Shown here: piece by piece, positions 34,940 through 43,215 of the stretch
Layout of the letters: every line of letters starts with the position of its first letter
Numbering within the stretch: the first letter of the stretch is position 1
DNA from: Candidatus Dadabacteria bacterium
Lineage (GTDB): Bacteria; Desulfobacterota_D; UBA1144; Nemesobacterales; Nemesobacteraceae
Direction: 5' to 3'
DNA: 53,711 bases
Assembly (NCBI GenBank): GCA_022826905.1
Contig: JAJDUA010000022.1
Location: 1-53,711 of the forward strand
Position numbers and translations under genes: made by a program
Notes under the pieces: generated by a model
What the model was told of the DNA's origin: nothing
The model's database searches: none
Seen by the model: only the letters and a program-made list of their open reading frames with translations

Positions 34940-35620
34940 ATGACCGTTTATTTTCTCGATTCCCGAATAAGGTTTCCTGATCCATCAGAAGCGGAGCCAG
35001 AAGGCCTTCTGGCTGTCGGAGGCGATCTTTCTCCCGAGAGGCTTCTTTTGGCCTACGAAAACGGCATTTTCCCCTGGTATTCCGAGGGAGACCCCATTTT
35101 ATGGTTTTCTCCTGACCCGAGAATGGTTTTTCTCCCGGGGGATTTCAGGTTTTCAAAAACTCTTTTAAAAACGGTAGCTTCCGGAAAGTTCTCAGTTAGG
35201 GCCGATACGGATTTCGCCACGGTCGTTGAGAACTGCGCGCAGGTCCAGAGGAAGGGGCAGAGCGGGACATGGATAACCGAGGAGATGAAGGCAGCTTACG
35301 GGAAACTGCATGAACTGGGTTACGCCCATTCTTTTGAGACCTACTTGGAGGGAAAGCTTGTCGGCGGTCTTTACGGAGTGTCTCTCGGAGGCGCGTTTTT
35401 CGGAGAATCGATGTTTCACCTCGAAACCGACGCTTCCAAGGTGGCCCTTTTCCATCTGGCCCGGAAATGCTGGGAATCCGGTTTTGATCTCATAGATTCC
35501 CAAGTTCCGACGGATCATATGAGGACTCTCGGAGGAAGAGAAATCAGCAGAAAGGAGTTTCTGTCCGCGCTTGAATCCTCTCTTGAGAAAAAGACCCTGC
35601 GCGGCAAGTGGGAGATCTGA
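34940..35620 (+). CDS. aat: Leucyl/phenylalanyl-tRNA-protein transferase
   Basis: Adds Leu or Phe from aminoacyl-tRNA to N-terminal Lys/Arg of proteins, marking them for ClpAP (N-end rule). The family signature is complete: YENGIFPWYSEGDPILWFSPDPR near 44-66, then GTWITEEMKAAY, GGLYGVSLGGAFFGESMFH and IDSQVPTDHMRTLGGREI. 226 residues is typical. It is cotranscribed with msrA (67-base gap) and the amidotransferase gene that follows. Confidence 0.96.
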   Translation: MTVYFLDSRIRFPDPSEAEPEGLLAVGGDLSPERLLLAYENGIFPWYSEGDPILWFSPDPRMVFLPGDFRFSKTLLKTVASGKFSVRADTDFATVVENCAQVQRKGQSGTWITEEMKAAYGKLHELGYAHSFETYLEGKLVGGLYGVSLGGAFFGESMFHLETDASKVALFHLARKCWESGFDLIDSQVPTDHMRTLGGREISRKEFLSALESSLEKKTLRGKWEI

Positions 35621-35677
35621 ACTGTCCCCAGTCCGGCGAAATGACAGGGGCCGGAAAAGTGGTTAAAATCCTGCCTC

Positions 35678-36427
35678 ATGCCGAAACTCCTTGTCTTCCA
35701 GCATGTGCCTCACGAGATACTGGGAACGCTTCATCCAATGCTCAGAAGCGCCGGTTTCAGAATACGTTACGTGAACTTCGGCCGGTCCAATTACAGCATC
35801 CCCAAACTTCGCAACTACGACGGTCTCGTGGTTCTCGGAGGTCCGATGAACGTGGACGAGACCGACGAGTATCCTTATCTGGTACCGGAGACCGAATCCA
35901 TAAGGGAGTTTATCGATATGGACGCTCCGGTGCTCGGCATATGTCTCGGTTCGCAGCTGATTGCCAAGGCCCTCGGAGCGCGGATTCATAAGAATCCGGA
36001 GAAGGAAATCGGCTGGTATGACGTTTCCACTACAGAAGAGGGGAAGAAGGATTGTCTTGTAGGCGCATTCGGCGCGGTTGAAAAGGTCTTTCAGTGGCAT
36101 GGGGATACTTTTGAGATTCCACCGGGCGCCGTGCATCTGGCTACCTCTCCCGCGTGTGCGAACCAGGCGTTTAGATACGGAGACAAGGTATACGGTTTCC
36201 AGTTTCACCTTGAGGTGGACGCGCCCATGATAGAGCGCTGGCTCGTTGCTCCGGTGAACAAAAAGGAAATCGAAGAACTCGGCGGCAAGATAAATCCCGA
36301 CATTATAAGATCCGAGACGCCCAAATACATAGATACCCTTTCCGATCTCAGCAGGCGGACTTTCGGCGGTTTTATCGATCTGCTCGGGGGCACCTCGGAG
36401 AAGAAGGCGCATATGCCTTCTGTTTGA
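35678..36427 (+). CDS. Class I glutamine amidotransferase (GMP-synthase-like)
   Basis: A 249-residue triad-type amidotransferase. The nucleophile elbow GICLGSQ has Cys89, and His177 and Glu179 lie in FQFHLEV. It is a single-domain protein, like YfeJ-type amidotransferases, without a synthetase partner. The GGPMNVDETDEYPYLVPETESI block is common in this subgroup. Substrate unknown; some relatives deaminate or hydrolyse small amides. Start ATG 35678; it begins 57 bases after aat. Confidence 0.88.
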   Translation: MPKLLVFQHVPHEILGTLHPMLRSAGFRIRYVNFGRSNYSIPKLRNYDGLVVLGGPMNVDETDEYPYLVPETESIREFIDMDAPVLGICLGSQLIAKALGARIHKNPEKEIGWYDVSTTEEGKKDCLVGAFGAVEKVFQWHGDTFEIPPGAVHLATSPACANQAFRYGDKVYGFQFHLEVDAPMIERWLVAPVNKKEIEELGGKINPDIIRSETPKYIDTLSDLSRRTFGGFIDLLGGTSEKKAHMPSV

Positions 36428-36520
36428 AGCTTTGGCACCTACGGACTGTTCGGTGGTTTTCTCATTAACCGGGGAATAACATACAACACTAGCCAATCTG
36501 CACAAGATTATTTAAAGACT

Positions 36521-36675
36521 TCAGAGGGTTATGATTGGCTGAGAAACCACGGAAAACAGGGATTCTAAGAACAAGCCCGTCTTTGCCCACCTCTCGTTCT
36601 CAAAATACTTCCTCGCAAATTCCTCATCTGGGAACTGCTTCAAGGATTTGTAGAAGCTTACTTTGTTTGTACCGT
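36521..36675 (-). pseudogene. IS1595-family transposase N-terminal fragment
   Basis: On the minus strand one frame reads FYKSLKQFPDEEFARKYFEN, then ERWAKTG, the conserved start of IS1595 transposases (FPdEe.aR.Yfe..RW...). The zinc-ribbon and catalytic domains are missing; the frame continues with unrelated sequence to a stop at 36521. No start codon is evident. It overlaps the 3' end of the DUF4143 gene by about 18 bases, suggesting that gene's tail was reshaped by the element. Confidence 0.65.
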
Positions 36676-38121
36676 GGACTTTGATAGCTCTTCTCCGAAT
36701 TCAGGAGTGTCTAAAGACTGCCCTAATAGAAAACAATAGAGACTTGTGGGAATGAACGCGACTTCTTTGTCGCCGTAGTGTCGGGTATCTTGCTTTGTAA
36801 GCGTGGTACAACCCAGAGGGTGTGGCCTGACAAATTCATTTTTTTCGGCGAAATCAAGCAGTCCTTTAATCTCCGAGAAGTCTTCAAGCGGTCTGTCAGA
36901 CCACTTGATTTCAACTGCTACTCTTATTCCTTCCGCGTTCATGTCTACTAGGTCTACTTCTCCATTTTTCCAGCGTGCGTAATATGTTGTCTCTGATTGT
37001 CCGGGCCAGTGAAAGGAGTTACTGAAGAACGCTGTTTCCGCCAGTCTACCAAGAATGGTTTTGTTATTTTCTTCTATAGTACCGAACAATGCCGGGTACA
37101 TGGAGGCGTTTGTAAGGTAGACTTTGAATTTGTGTTCTCTTTTAAACTTTCTAGCGTTTCTGTCGATTCTGCTAACGCGTTTTATCAGAAAAGCTGCTTC
37201 GAGATATTCCAAGTACTTTGATATTGTTCTCTTCCCTACGTTTGAGTCTTGAGCGATGCCCGGCAGGTTGATTTCCTGCCCGGTGTTATGGGCAAGTGCT
37301 ACAAACAGTCGGTTAAGTTCTGGGATATCACTGATTCCATACAGGCTTGGCAGGTCCCGCAGAAGTACCTTCTCTATAATGTCATTCCTGATGAAGCGAC
37401 CAGGGTTCCCTCTGATCTCTTTTGAGAATACGGCTTCGGGATAGCCTCCGAAGTTTATGTAATCTATAAATTTCCTATTCAGATCTTCAATTTTTTCAAG
37501 AAGAAAGGGAAGTAAGATATGGTCAGGCTTTTGTCCCTGAACAAAAAATCTTTCTTCTTTGTCCGAGAACATAACGTATTCGTAAAATGTCAATGGAGGA
37601 AGAATGAAGTCGGTGAACCTTCCGGCACCGGACTCGTCGCTTTTCAGTTTTAGTACTGCGGCAGCCGAACCGGTTGCTATGAAACGGTGCTGCGGATAGG
37701 AATCGACTAGAGATTTCAAATGCCGCTCCCAATCGCTCAGATATTGAATCTCGTCAAAAAAAAGATAACAAGACTCTTCTTGCGCTATGGAGTTCAATTC
37801 GGTGAATATGAGAAGGATTTTTTCAAGCGACAAACCTGAATACAAAGGGTTGTCCAAAGGAACATATAGAATTCGTTTCGGATCAACTCTTTTCCTTATG
37901 AGTTTGGCAACTGCCTGATGAACCATAACGGTTTTACCGACCCTGCGTGGGCCCATCAGCACAACTGCCCGATTGATCTTTTTCTCGTATATTAGTTCAA
38001 AAAACGGGGAGAAATAGACCCTTTTGGGAGAATCTTTCCATCTGACATCATTTCGATCTTCCCACCAAGGGCTGTCGGTGTGGAGACGCCGAAGGATTTC
38101 CTGTTCAGAAACGCTAAACAT
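36658..38121 (-). CDS. AAA+ ATPase with DUF4143 domain (second copy type)
   Basis: A 487-residue AAA_14/DUF4143 protein. The P-loop GPRRVGKT is preceded by VVLM; Walker B is YLFFDEIQ and a sensor FIATGSAAA follows. The C-terminal part carries GEVDLVDM and VAVEIKWSD, again the D...ExK pattern of the restriction fold. It is clearly distant from the 12519 copy, sharing layout but little sequence. ATG 38121 is preferred over TTG 38169, which lies inside the palindrome region. The 3' end abuts an IS1595 scrap. Confidence 0.9.
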   Translation of the reverse strand: MFSVSEQEILRRLHTDSPWWEDRNDVRWKDSPKRVYFSPFFELIYEKKINRAVVLMGPRRVGKTVMVHQAVAKLIRKRVDPKRILYVPLDNPLYSGLSLEKILLIFTELNSIAQEESCYLFFDEIQYLSDWERHLKSLVDSYPQHRFIATGSAAAVLKLKSDESGAGRFTDFILPPLTFYEYVMFSDKEERFFVQGQKPDHILLPFLLEKIEDLNRKFIDYINFGGYPEAVFSKEIRGNPGRFIRNDIIEKVLLRDLPSLYGISDIPELNRLFVALAHNTGQEINLPGIAQDSNVGKRTISKYLEYLEAAFLIKRVSRIDRNARKFKREHKFKVYLTNASMYPALFGTIEENNKTILGRLAETAFFSNSFHWPGQSETTYYARWKNGEVDLVDMNAEGIRVAVEIKWSDRPLEDFSEIKGLLDFAEKNEFVRPHPLGCTTLTKQDTRHYGDKEVAFIPTSLYCFLLGQSLDTPEFGEELSKSTVQTK

Positions 38122-38155
38122 AACGGTCAATATAATAGCGGGGAAAAAAAGGAAG

Positions 38156-38187
38156 TCAAATAAGCACAATTAATTGCGCTTATTTGA
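38156..38187. promoter_or_regulatory. 32-bp near-perfect palindrome upstream of the DUF4143 gene
   Basis: TCAAATAAGC then CACAATTAATTGCG then GCTTATTTGA pair as one long inverted repeat with a single A/C mismatch. It lies 35 bases before the ATG at 38121 and could be an operator or an AT-rich hairpin. Confidence 0.55.
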
Positions 38188-38470
38188 TCTTGAAGAAAAT
38201 AATTGAATGATAATTGAGAGTTATGAGTATCAAATAGCGATGACTGCAGTTAATTATAAAAGGCTAGTCGTCTGCAATTCAACTGTGCCTTAGAAAAAAT
38301 GGGGGTGTCATTGATAAAAAAACTTTCTCCCGCTTCTTTTCACGGAATTCTCGGCTAGCATTGTATACTATTTCCATTAATCGCTGTTGAAAAAAAACCG
38401 GACGTGTGTATAATCCGTGCGTCTTTCAGTTACTAATAGTCTTCTTTTAATCCACTCGACGAGGTAAATA

Positions 38471-38929
38471 ATGAGCAACTGGGAATGTAAAAATCACGGT
38501 CATCCGGACATAAAGCCTTCTTCTTCCAGAAGAGCCATATTCATCGGCAGGTATCAGCCCTACCACGCCGGGCACATAAGCCTTGTCAGGCAGAAACTCG
38601 ACAAGGGAGTTCCGTGCCTGATAATGGTAAGAGATATTCCTCCCGACCCGAAAAATCCCTTCACCACGGAACAGACCGTCGGAATGATAAGAAAATATCA
38701 CGAGAGCAAAGGGGATGACGTGGTCGTGATGGTGATTCCGGACATTGAATCGGTAAACTGGGGCAGGGGAGTCGGTTACGAGATGAACGAGTTTTTTCCG
38801 CCTGAGAACATAGGGTTCATATCGGCTACCAAAATACGCGAGTCGATAGCAAGCGGCAATGAGGAGTGGAGGGAACTGGTGGACGAGTCCATTCAGGATG
38901 ACGTGGTAAGTTACCTGAGCGGCGGCTAA
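38471..38929 (+). CDS. NadM-like nucleotidyltransferase
   Basis: A 152-residue cytidylyltransferase-fold protein. FIGRYQPYHAGH carries the HxGH nucleotide-binding motif (His32 and His35), and ISATKIRESI near the end is the ISxTxxR motif. This pattern is that of nicotinamide-nucleotide or similar adenylyltransferases. The N-terminus (about 20 residues, two Cys and two His) precedes the core and is unusual. A GAGG site lies just before ATG. No other NAD genes are nearby. Confidence 0.85.
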   Translation: MSNWECKNHGHPDIKPSSSRRAIFIGRYQPYHAGHISLVRQKLDKGVPCLIMVRDIPPDPKNPFTTEQTVGMIRKYHESKGDDVVVMVIPDIESVNWGRGVGYEMNEFFPPENIGFISATKIRESIASGNEEWRELVDESIQDDVVSYLSGG

Positions 38930-39020
38930 CCGTAGTTCCTGAAGTTAAAAAGACGACGTTGCTGACCACTCCGCACAAAAACCGTGCGGATATGTCCGAG
39001 GGGTGGAGCAAGGAAATCGC

Positions 39021-39839
39021 ATGTCGCAAAGAGCGCACCAAGGTGAAGTTGCCGGAACGCGCTGGACTCCCAGTCAGTACCTGAAGTTCTCTAGGGAACG
39101 TCTGCGACCGGCCCTTGAGTTGCTTGATCGTATACCCCTTGAGGTGCCGGATGTGATCTATGATCTGGGTTGCGGTTCGGGCCACATAACCCGTCTTCTG
39201 GCGAAGTGCTGGCCTTCATCCAAGGTCTACGGTATTGATAACTCACCGCAGATGCTGGCCGAGGCGGCCGCGGAGCCGTCGACCATACACTGGGCGAATG
39301 CCGATATCCGCAGCTGGGTGCCGGAGGAAAACCCGGACCTTATCTATTCCAATGCGTCTTTGCACTGGGTTAACGGTCACTCTGAGTTGCTCGCGCATCT
39401 GGTGAGCTACCTTAACCCGGGAGGCTGTCTCGCGGTTCAGATGCCGCTTAGCTGGGATCTTCCGTCTCACCGCCTGATGCGGGATACGTTGGCAAATGGC
39501 GGTCCCGACGGGACGCCCGTCGGCGAGGCCTCAATCCTTGCCGCCTTGTCAAACAAGTGGGTCGAGGATTCAGAGTTCTACTACGATATTCTTTCTCCCT
39601 GTGCGCGGCGCCTTGATATCTGGGAGACGCGGTATCTCCATGCGCTGGAAGGCGATGATCCTGTTTTCGAATGGGTTATGGGCAGCGGTCTGCGCCCGAT
39701 TCTAAATGGTCTGCGCGATACTGAGCGGAACCGGTTTTTAGAGGTATACAAGCAACGGCTTCGGGATGCTTATCCCAAGGGTTCGGGGGACCGTACGCTG
39801 TATCCCTTCCCTCGCCTGTTCATTATTGCGCTAGTCTGA
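39021..39839 (+). CDS. tam: Trans-aconitate 2-methyltransferase
   Basis: SAM-dependent enzyme that esterifies trans-aconitate, a citrate-cycle inhibitor formed spontaneously from cis-aconitate. Motif I is IYDLGCGSGHITRLL; the Tam-typical DIRSWVPEENPDLIYSNASL and QMPLSWDLPSHRLMRDT segments follow. ATG 39021 behind AAGGA is chosen over GTG 39003. About 272 residues. High TCA/glyoxylate flux, as with aceBA here, fits a need for this detoxification, but that link is inference. Confidence 0.88.
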   Translation: MSQRAHQGEVAGTRWTPSQYLKFSRERLRPALELLDRIPLEVPDVIYDLGCGSGHITRLLAKCWPSSKVYGIDNSPQMLAEAAAEPSTIHWANADIRSWVPEENPDLIYSNASLHWVNGHSELLAHLVSYLNPGGCLAVQMPLSWDLPSHRLMRDTLANGGPDGTPVGEASILAALSNKWVEDSEFYYDILSPCARRLDIWETRYLHALEGDDPVFEWVMGSGLRPILNGLRDTERNRFLEVYKQRLRDAYPKGSGDRTLYPFPRLFIIALV

Positions 39840-39905
39840 GGGTAGGGTGGACTTGGATCTTCTATAGTTTGCAACCACAATTGCACTAGCTGCACGTGGG
39901 CTATG

Positions 39906-40187
39906 CTATCGGCCTTGCTTGTTGTATTTTGGCTTTGTACGACGAATAACACGACCCTCAGTTTTTCTCGCTTCCTTAATACTCGGCTTTTGTTCAATCT
40001 GAACTTTTACGCCAGGTATATCGCTAGCGCGGAAATGCTCTTTAATCCTTGCTTGCGCTCTACCTCTCTTTGCTACCCCAACATAATTTGTCTTTCCCGC
40101 ACGAGTCTTGATTCTGTAAACTACCGGTTTATCCTGCGGTAGTTTTGATATTCCAAGTCGATTGAAGTTGACGGTCTTTTTTGCCAT
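39906..40187 (-). CDS. Single-domain GIY-YIG-like protein
   Basis: A 93-residue protein. The two half-motifs are readable: VVY (22-24) and NYVG (34-37), followed by RIKEHF (Arg47), Glu77 in TEGRVI and Asn89 in KPKYN. All five usual GIY-YIG positions (Tyr24, Tyr35, Arg47, Glu77, Asn89) are present, so nuclease activity is possible, although the GIY box is VVY. It is far shorter than UvrC or homing nucleases and lacks any DNA-binding extension. It is divergent from the HTH-Panacea gene, with a shared AT-rich regulatory region. Confidence 0.7.
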   Translation of the reverse strand: MAKKTVNFNRLGISKLPQDKPVVYRIKTRAGKTNYVGVAKRGRAQARIKEHFRASDIPGVKVQIEQKPSIKEARKTEGRVIRRTKPKYNKQGR

Positions 40188-40291
40188 GTTTCTACCTCCA
40201 TAAAAATGATTTTCCTGGCATGGTTAATCATTCTTCAAATTTTTGGTGTGTATAGTTAATACCAAATTAAAAATAGCCTACGCAATAAAAC

Positions 40292-40329
40292 ATTACAAGT
40301 CTTGTAATAAAACATTACAATACTATAAT
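40292..40329 (+). promoter_or_regulatory. Promoter with palindromic operator for the Panacea TA pair
   Basis: ATTACAAG-T-CTTGTAAT (40292-40308) is a perfect 17-bp palindrome overlapping a -35 of TTGTAA (40302-40307). A half-site ATTACAA (40314) and a -10 of TATAAT (40324-40329, 16-base spacer) follow. The first coding base is 40339, so the mRNA would be leaderless or nearly so. The HTH of the antitoxin is the obvious autorepressor. Confidence 0.75.
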
Positions 40330-40338
40330 AATATCACA

Positions 40339-41127
40339 ATGATTAAACCTGAGGAACTGGGAAAAAAGATAAGGCGGTTGAGAGAAGATAGGAAACTTTC
40401 TCAAGCAGAATTAGCAAAAGTTATTGGCACAAGCAGGGAAATTGTATCAAATATCGAAACCGGCGCGAGAATGCCAAAATTAAGTGAAATAAGCAAGCTG
40501 GCCAGTTTTTTTTACTGTTCCATTGATGATTTGATAAGCGAGGAGGAAAGCGTGGAAATCATTGTTAAAAAAAGCAAGAAAGCTAAGCCAGAAAAAGAGA
40601 CTTTGAGAATAAATGTACCTCAAAAGAATTTAAGTAAATTCAAAGAAGTATTTTTATACATTCTAAATGAAGTAGGAGCAAAACCGAACATAGGTGAATC
40701 CGTTCTGCTAAAAATGCTTTATTTCATTGACTTTGATTACTACGAAGAACACGAAGAGCAGTTAATCGGGGCAACTTATATAAGAAATAAATACGGCCCA
40801 ACGCCAATTGAGTTTATAAAAGTTATCGACGAAATGATTGATGCTGAAGACTTAGAGAAAGTTAAGTCTAGACATTATTATGAGCAGACTAAGTATCTAC
40901 CTTTACGCAAAGCGGACCTTTCAAATCTAAGCGCAAATGAACTAAACACAATTAATAAAGTTCTTGAAAGATTATCTGATATGAATGCAACACAGATCGC
41001 AGAGTATTCACATAACGACATACCTTGGCTTGCTACAGACGATAAAGAGAAGATTAATTATGAAGCTGTTTTTTACAGAACCCCCCCGTACTCAGTGAGA
41101 CAATACATTGAAGAAGATCAGTATTGA
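40339..41127 (+). CDS. HTH-Panacea (DUF4065) antitoxin
   Basis: A 262-residue protein. Residues 5-62 form an XRE-type helix-turn-helix (KIRRLREDRKLSQAELAKVI, then SREIVSNIETG). Residues about 100-262 form the Panacea/SocA-like domain (DUF4065): FLYILNEVGAKPNIGESVLL and KMLYFIDFDYYEEH, then YIRNKYGPTPIEFI. Panacea domains act as chaperone-like neutralisers of unrelated toxins. It is encoded just before a RelE-like toxin gene with a 20-base overlap. The region is much more AT-rich than its neighbours, a sign of transfer. Confidence 0.9.
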   Translation: MIKPEELGKKIRRLREDRKLSQAELAKVIGTSREIVSNIETGARMPKLSEISKLASFFYCSIDDLISEEESVEIIVKKSKKAKPEKETLRINVPQKNLSKFKEVFLYILNEVGAKPNIGESVLLKMLYFIDFDYYEEHEEQLIGATYIRNKYGPTPIEFIKVIDEMIDAEDLEKVKSRHYYEQTKYLPLRKADLSNLSANELNTINKVLERLSDMNATQIAEYSHNDIPWLATDDKEKINYEAVFYRTPPYSVRQYIEEDQY

Positions 41128-41473
41128 ATGGTTACCGTGTTTTGAAAAGGACTTTGAAAAGCTGCTAAAAAAATTTAGAACACTTAAAGAAGACTTAGAA
41201 ATCTTTATTAAGTACCAATTAAAGCCGTTTCATCTTTTGGATCAAGACAACCAAGGTATAAAACAGATTAGCAATTTAGGGATTGTAGAGCCTAAAATAT
41301 ATAAAGCTAGGAAGTTCACATCTAGATCTTTAAAAGGAAAAGGAGTTCAATCAGGAATCAGAGTTGTTTATGCTTACTTTGAAGATAAAAACAAAATTGA
41401 ACTTATAGAAATCTACTATAAAAGCAGTAAAGAACTGGAGAGTAGAAATCGTATTAAAGAACTTTATCTATAG
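41108..41473 (+). CDS. RelE/ParE-like toxin of the Panacea pair
   Basis: A 121-residue toxin candidate. The fold pattern EWLPCFEKDFEKLLKKFRTLKEDLE, a central KIYKARKFTSRSLKGKG strand and a C-terminal RVVYAYFEDKNKIELIEIYYKSSKE match RelE-like mRNases. Catalytic residues are not certain. TTG start at 41108 inside the antitoxin end, so translation is coupled. Together they form a Panacea-RelE toxin-antitoxin (PanAT) module. Confidence 0.8.
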   Translation: MKKISIEWLPCFEKDFEKLLKKFRTLKEDLEIFIKYQLKPFHLLDQDNQGIKQISNLGIVEPKIYKARKFTSRSLKGKGVQSGIRVVYAYFEDKNKIELIEIYYKSSKELESRNRIKELYL

Positions 41474-41598
41474 CTTGAGAGATACTTTGATCATAAGGGA
41501 AAGCGACCAAACCGTCTTTGTCATCTGATCAAACCGTTTTTGCATCTACATCTTACCTCACTCGGTTATGGCAAAAACGGAGCGCTTTTGAAACTTTT

Positions 41599-41880
41599 TT
41601 ACTGGGATTCGGTTTCCGCGGTCTCTTCCTCGGCGGACTTTTTCTGGTACTTGCGGCGGAATTTCTCGACCCTGCCTTCTTTTTTATAGTGCTTTTCCTT
41701 TCCGGTGTAGAAAGGGTGAGAGTCGCTTGAGATCTCCACGCTTATAAGCGGATACTCCTTTCCGTCTTCCCATTTGGTGGTTTCCTCCGATGTTCTGGTC
41801 GAGCGCGTAAGGAACATATGCCCGGTGAATGAATCCTTGAAAACCACATAGTTGTAATCTGGGTGAATATCTTTTTTCAT
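41599..41880 (-). CDS. rpmE2: Ribosomal protein L31 type B
   Basis: A 93-residue L31, [20 protein letters not shown], with no CxxC zinc ribbon, the type B form usually made when zinc is short. The [15 protein letters not shown] and [11 protein letters not shown] blocks are characteristic. The C-terminal 20 residues are an acidic, Ala/Glu-rich tail. It is followed (by 85 bases) by the oppositely ending hemB and may be read from the same promoter region. Confidence 0.95.
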   Translation of the reverse strand: MKKDIHPDYNYVVFKDSFTGHMFLTRSTRTSEETTKWEDGKEYPLISVEISSDSHPFYTGKEKHYKKEGRVEKFRRKYQKKSAEEETAETESQ

Positions 41881-41965
41881 CTTATCTGTCCAGTGTTTTT
41901 TTCGAGAAGCGGAATTCTATACGATTATAAAATTTTGTAAAGCGCTCGGTTGATCGGGTTTTTCC

Positions 41966-43006
41966 TCACCCCTCGGTTCTGCTTAGAATTTCGGCCGCCT
42001 TTTTCGCAAAATAAGTGATTAGGATGTCGGCTCCGGCCCTTTTTATGCTGAGAAGGCTTTCAAGGATTATTTTTTCCTCCTCAAGCCACCCCGATTGCGC
42101 GGCCGCCTTTATCATGAGGTACTCGCCGCTTACCTGATAGGCCACCACCGGCAGGTCCGTATTCTCCCGAAACTGGGATACCAGATCCAAGTAGTACCCC
42201 GCGGGTTTCACCATCACCATGTCCGCACCCTCTTCTTCGTCCAAAATGAGCTCCTTCAAGGCTTCTCTAGAGTTTGCGGGATCCATCTGGTAAGTCATCT
42301 TGTCCCCGTCTCTGGGCGCCGAATCGAGCGCTCCGCGAAACGGTCCGTAAAAAGAGGAGGCGTACTTTGCCGTGTACGACATTATCGAAACGTTCGTATG
42401 GCCCTCTTCGTCAAGGATCTCCCTGATCGCTCCGACCCTCCCGTCCATCATGTCGCTCGGGGCGACTATGTCGACTCCCGCGGCGGCATGGCATAGAGCC
42501 TGCTTGCAGAGCACCTCAACCGTTATGTCGTTAAGTATTTCCCCGGACGGGGACACCACGCCGTCATGCCCGTCGCTTGAGTAAGGATCAAGGGCGATAT
42601 CCGTTATGACGGCGACTTCTGGAACCTCTTTTTTGATGGCGGCTATGGCTCTTGGAACAAGACCCCTCGGATTATAGCACTCCTCGGCGAGGGGAGATTT
42701 AAGACCGTTTTCAATTGCCGGGAAAATCACTACCGCCCCAACGCCCAGACTGTGGGACTGCCTCACTTCCTCCACAAGACCCGGGATGCTCCACCTCTTG
42801 CATCCGGGCATCGACTCTATTTCTTCGTCGCCGTTTTTATCGTGGATAAAGAGCGGGTACACGAGGTCTCCCGGCAGAAGCGAAGTTTCCCGCACAAGGT
42901 TTCTTACGGAAGGGGATTTACGGTTTCTTCTCGGTCTTGCGGAGAGGTCAAGAGACGGGATATCTCTCTCCGGCGTTTTTATTCTAGGTTTTCTTCTTCT
43001 GTTCAT
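41966..43006 (-). CDS. hemB: Porphobilinogen synthase (delta-aminolevulinate dehydratase)
   Basis: Condenses two 5-aminolevulinates to porphobilinogen in haem and cobalamin synthesis. Schiff-base lysines are Lys214 in SYTAKYASSFYGPFR and Lys267 in VMVKPAGYYLD. The metal site reads DPYSSDGHDG (140-149), with Asp instead of the Cys triad of zinc enzymes, so it is the zinc-independent (Mg/K-type) form. This pairs with the zinc-free L31 next door. The first 25 residues are basic and variable. Confidence 0.95.
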   Translation of the reverse strand: MNRRRKPRIKTPERDIPSLDLSARPRRNRKSPSVRNLVRETSLLPGDLVYPLFIHDKNGDEEIESMPGCKRWSIPGLVEEVRQSHSLGVGAVVIFPAIENGLKSPLAEECYNPRGLVPRAIAAIKKEVPEVAVITDIALDPYSSDGHDGVVSPSGEILNDITVEVLCKQALCHAAAGVDIVAPSDMMDGRVGAIREILDEEGHTNVSIMSYTAKYASSFYGPFRGALDSAPRDGDKMTYQMDPANSREALKELILDEEEGADMVMVKPAGYYLDLVSQFRENTDLPVVAYQVSGEYLMIKAAAQSGWLEEEKIILESLLSIKRAGADILITYFAKKAAEILSRTEG

Positions 43007-43083
43007 GGCTTTTGCGGTCCTGGTTTTATAAACATGGGAGGAAAAGCGCTTTTACCGAGTGCGAAACCCCCTGGAAAATAATT

Positions 43084-43215
43084 CACTACTTGAATATTAA
43101 AGTAGACTACTCATTCGGAAATCTTCTTTGAGCAGGAGTTTAACACAGGGATGGACAAGGAACAATAATTTTGTAGCGAGGAGCAACTCAAGCGAAGAAG
43201 TCATTTGTCTTGGCT
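43084..43215 (+). repeat. Degenerate internal copy of the terminal repeat
   Basis: Starting at CACTACTTGAAT, this stretch aligns with 53571-53711: AATCTTCTTT, GGAGTTTA, GATGGACA, GTAGCGAGG and AGCGAAGAAG are shared in order, with about three quarters of bases alike by eye. The hairpin arms of the terminal copies are largely decayed. It lies in the 640-base gap between hemB and htpG. Confidence 0.8.

Noticed and set aside
35663-36505. 280-codon minus-strand frame over the amidotransferase
   Set aside because: Opposite-strand shadow of a gene with an intact Cys-His-Glu triad.
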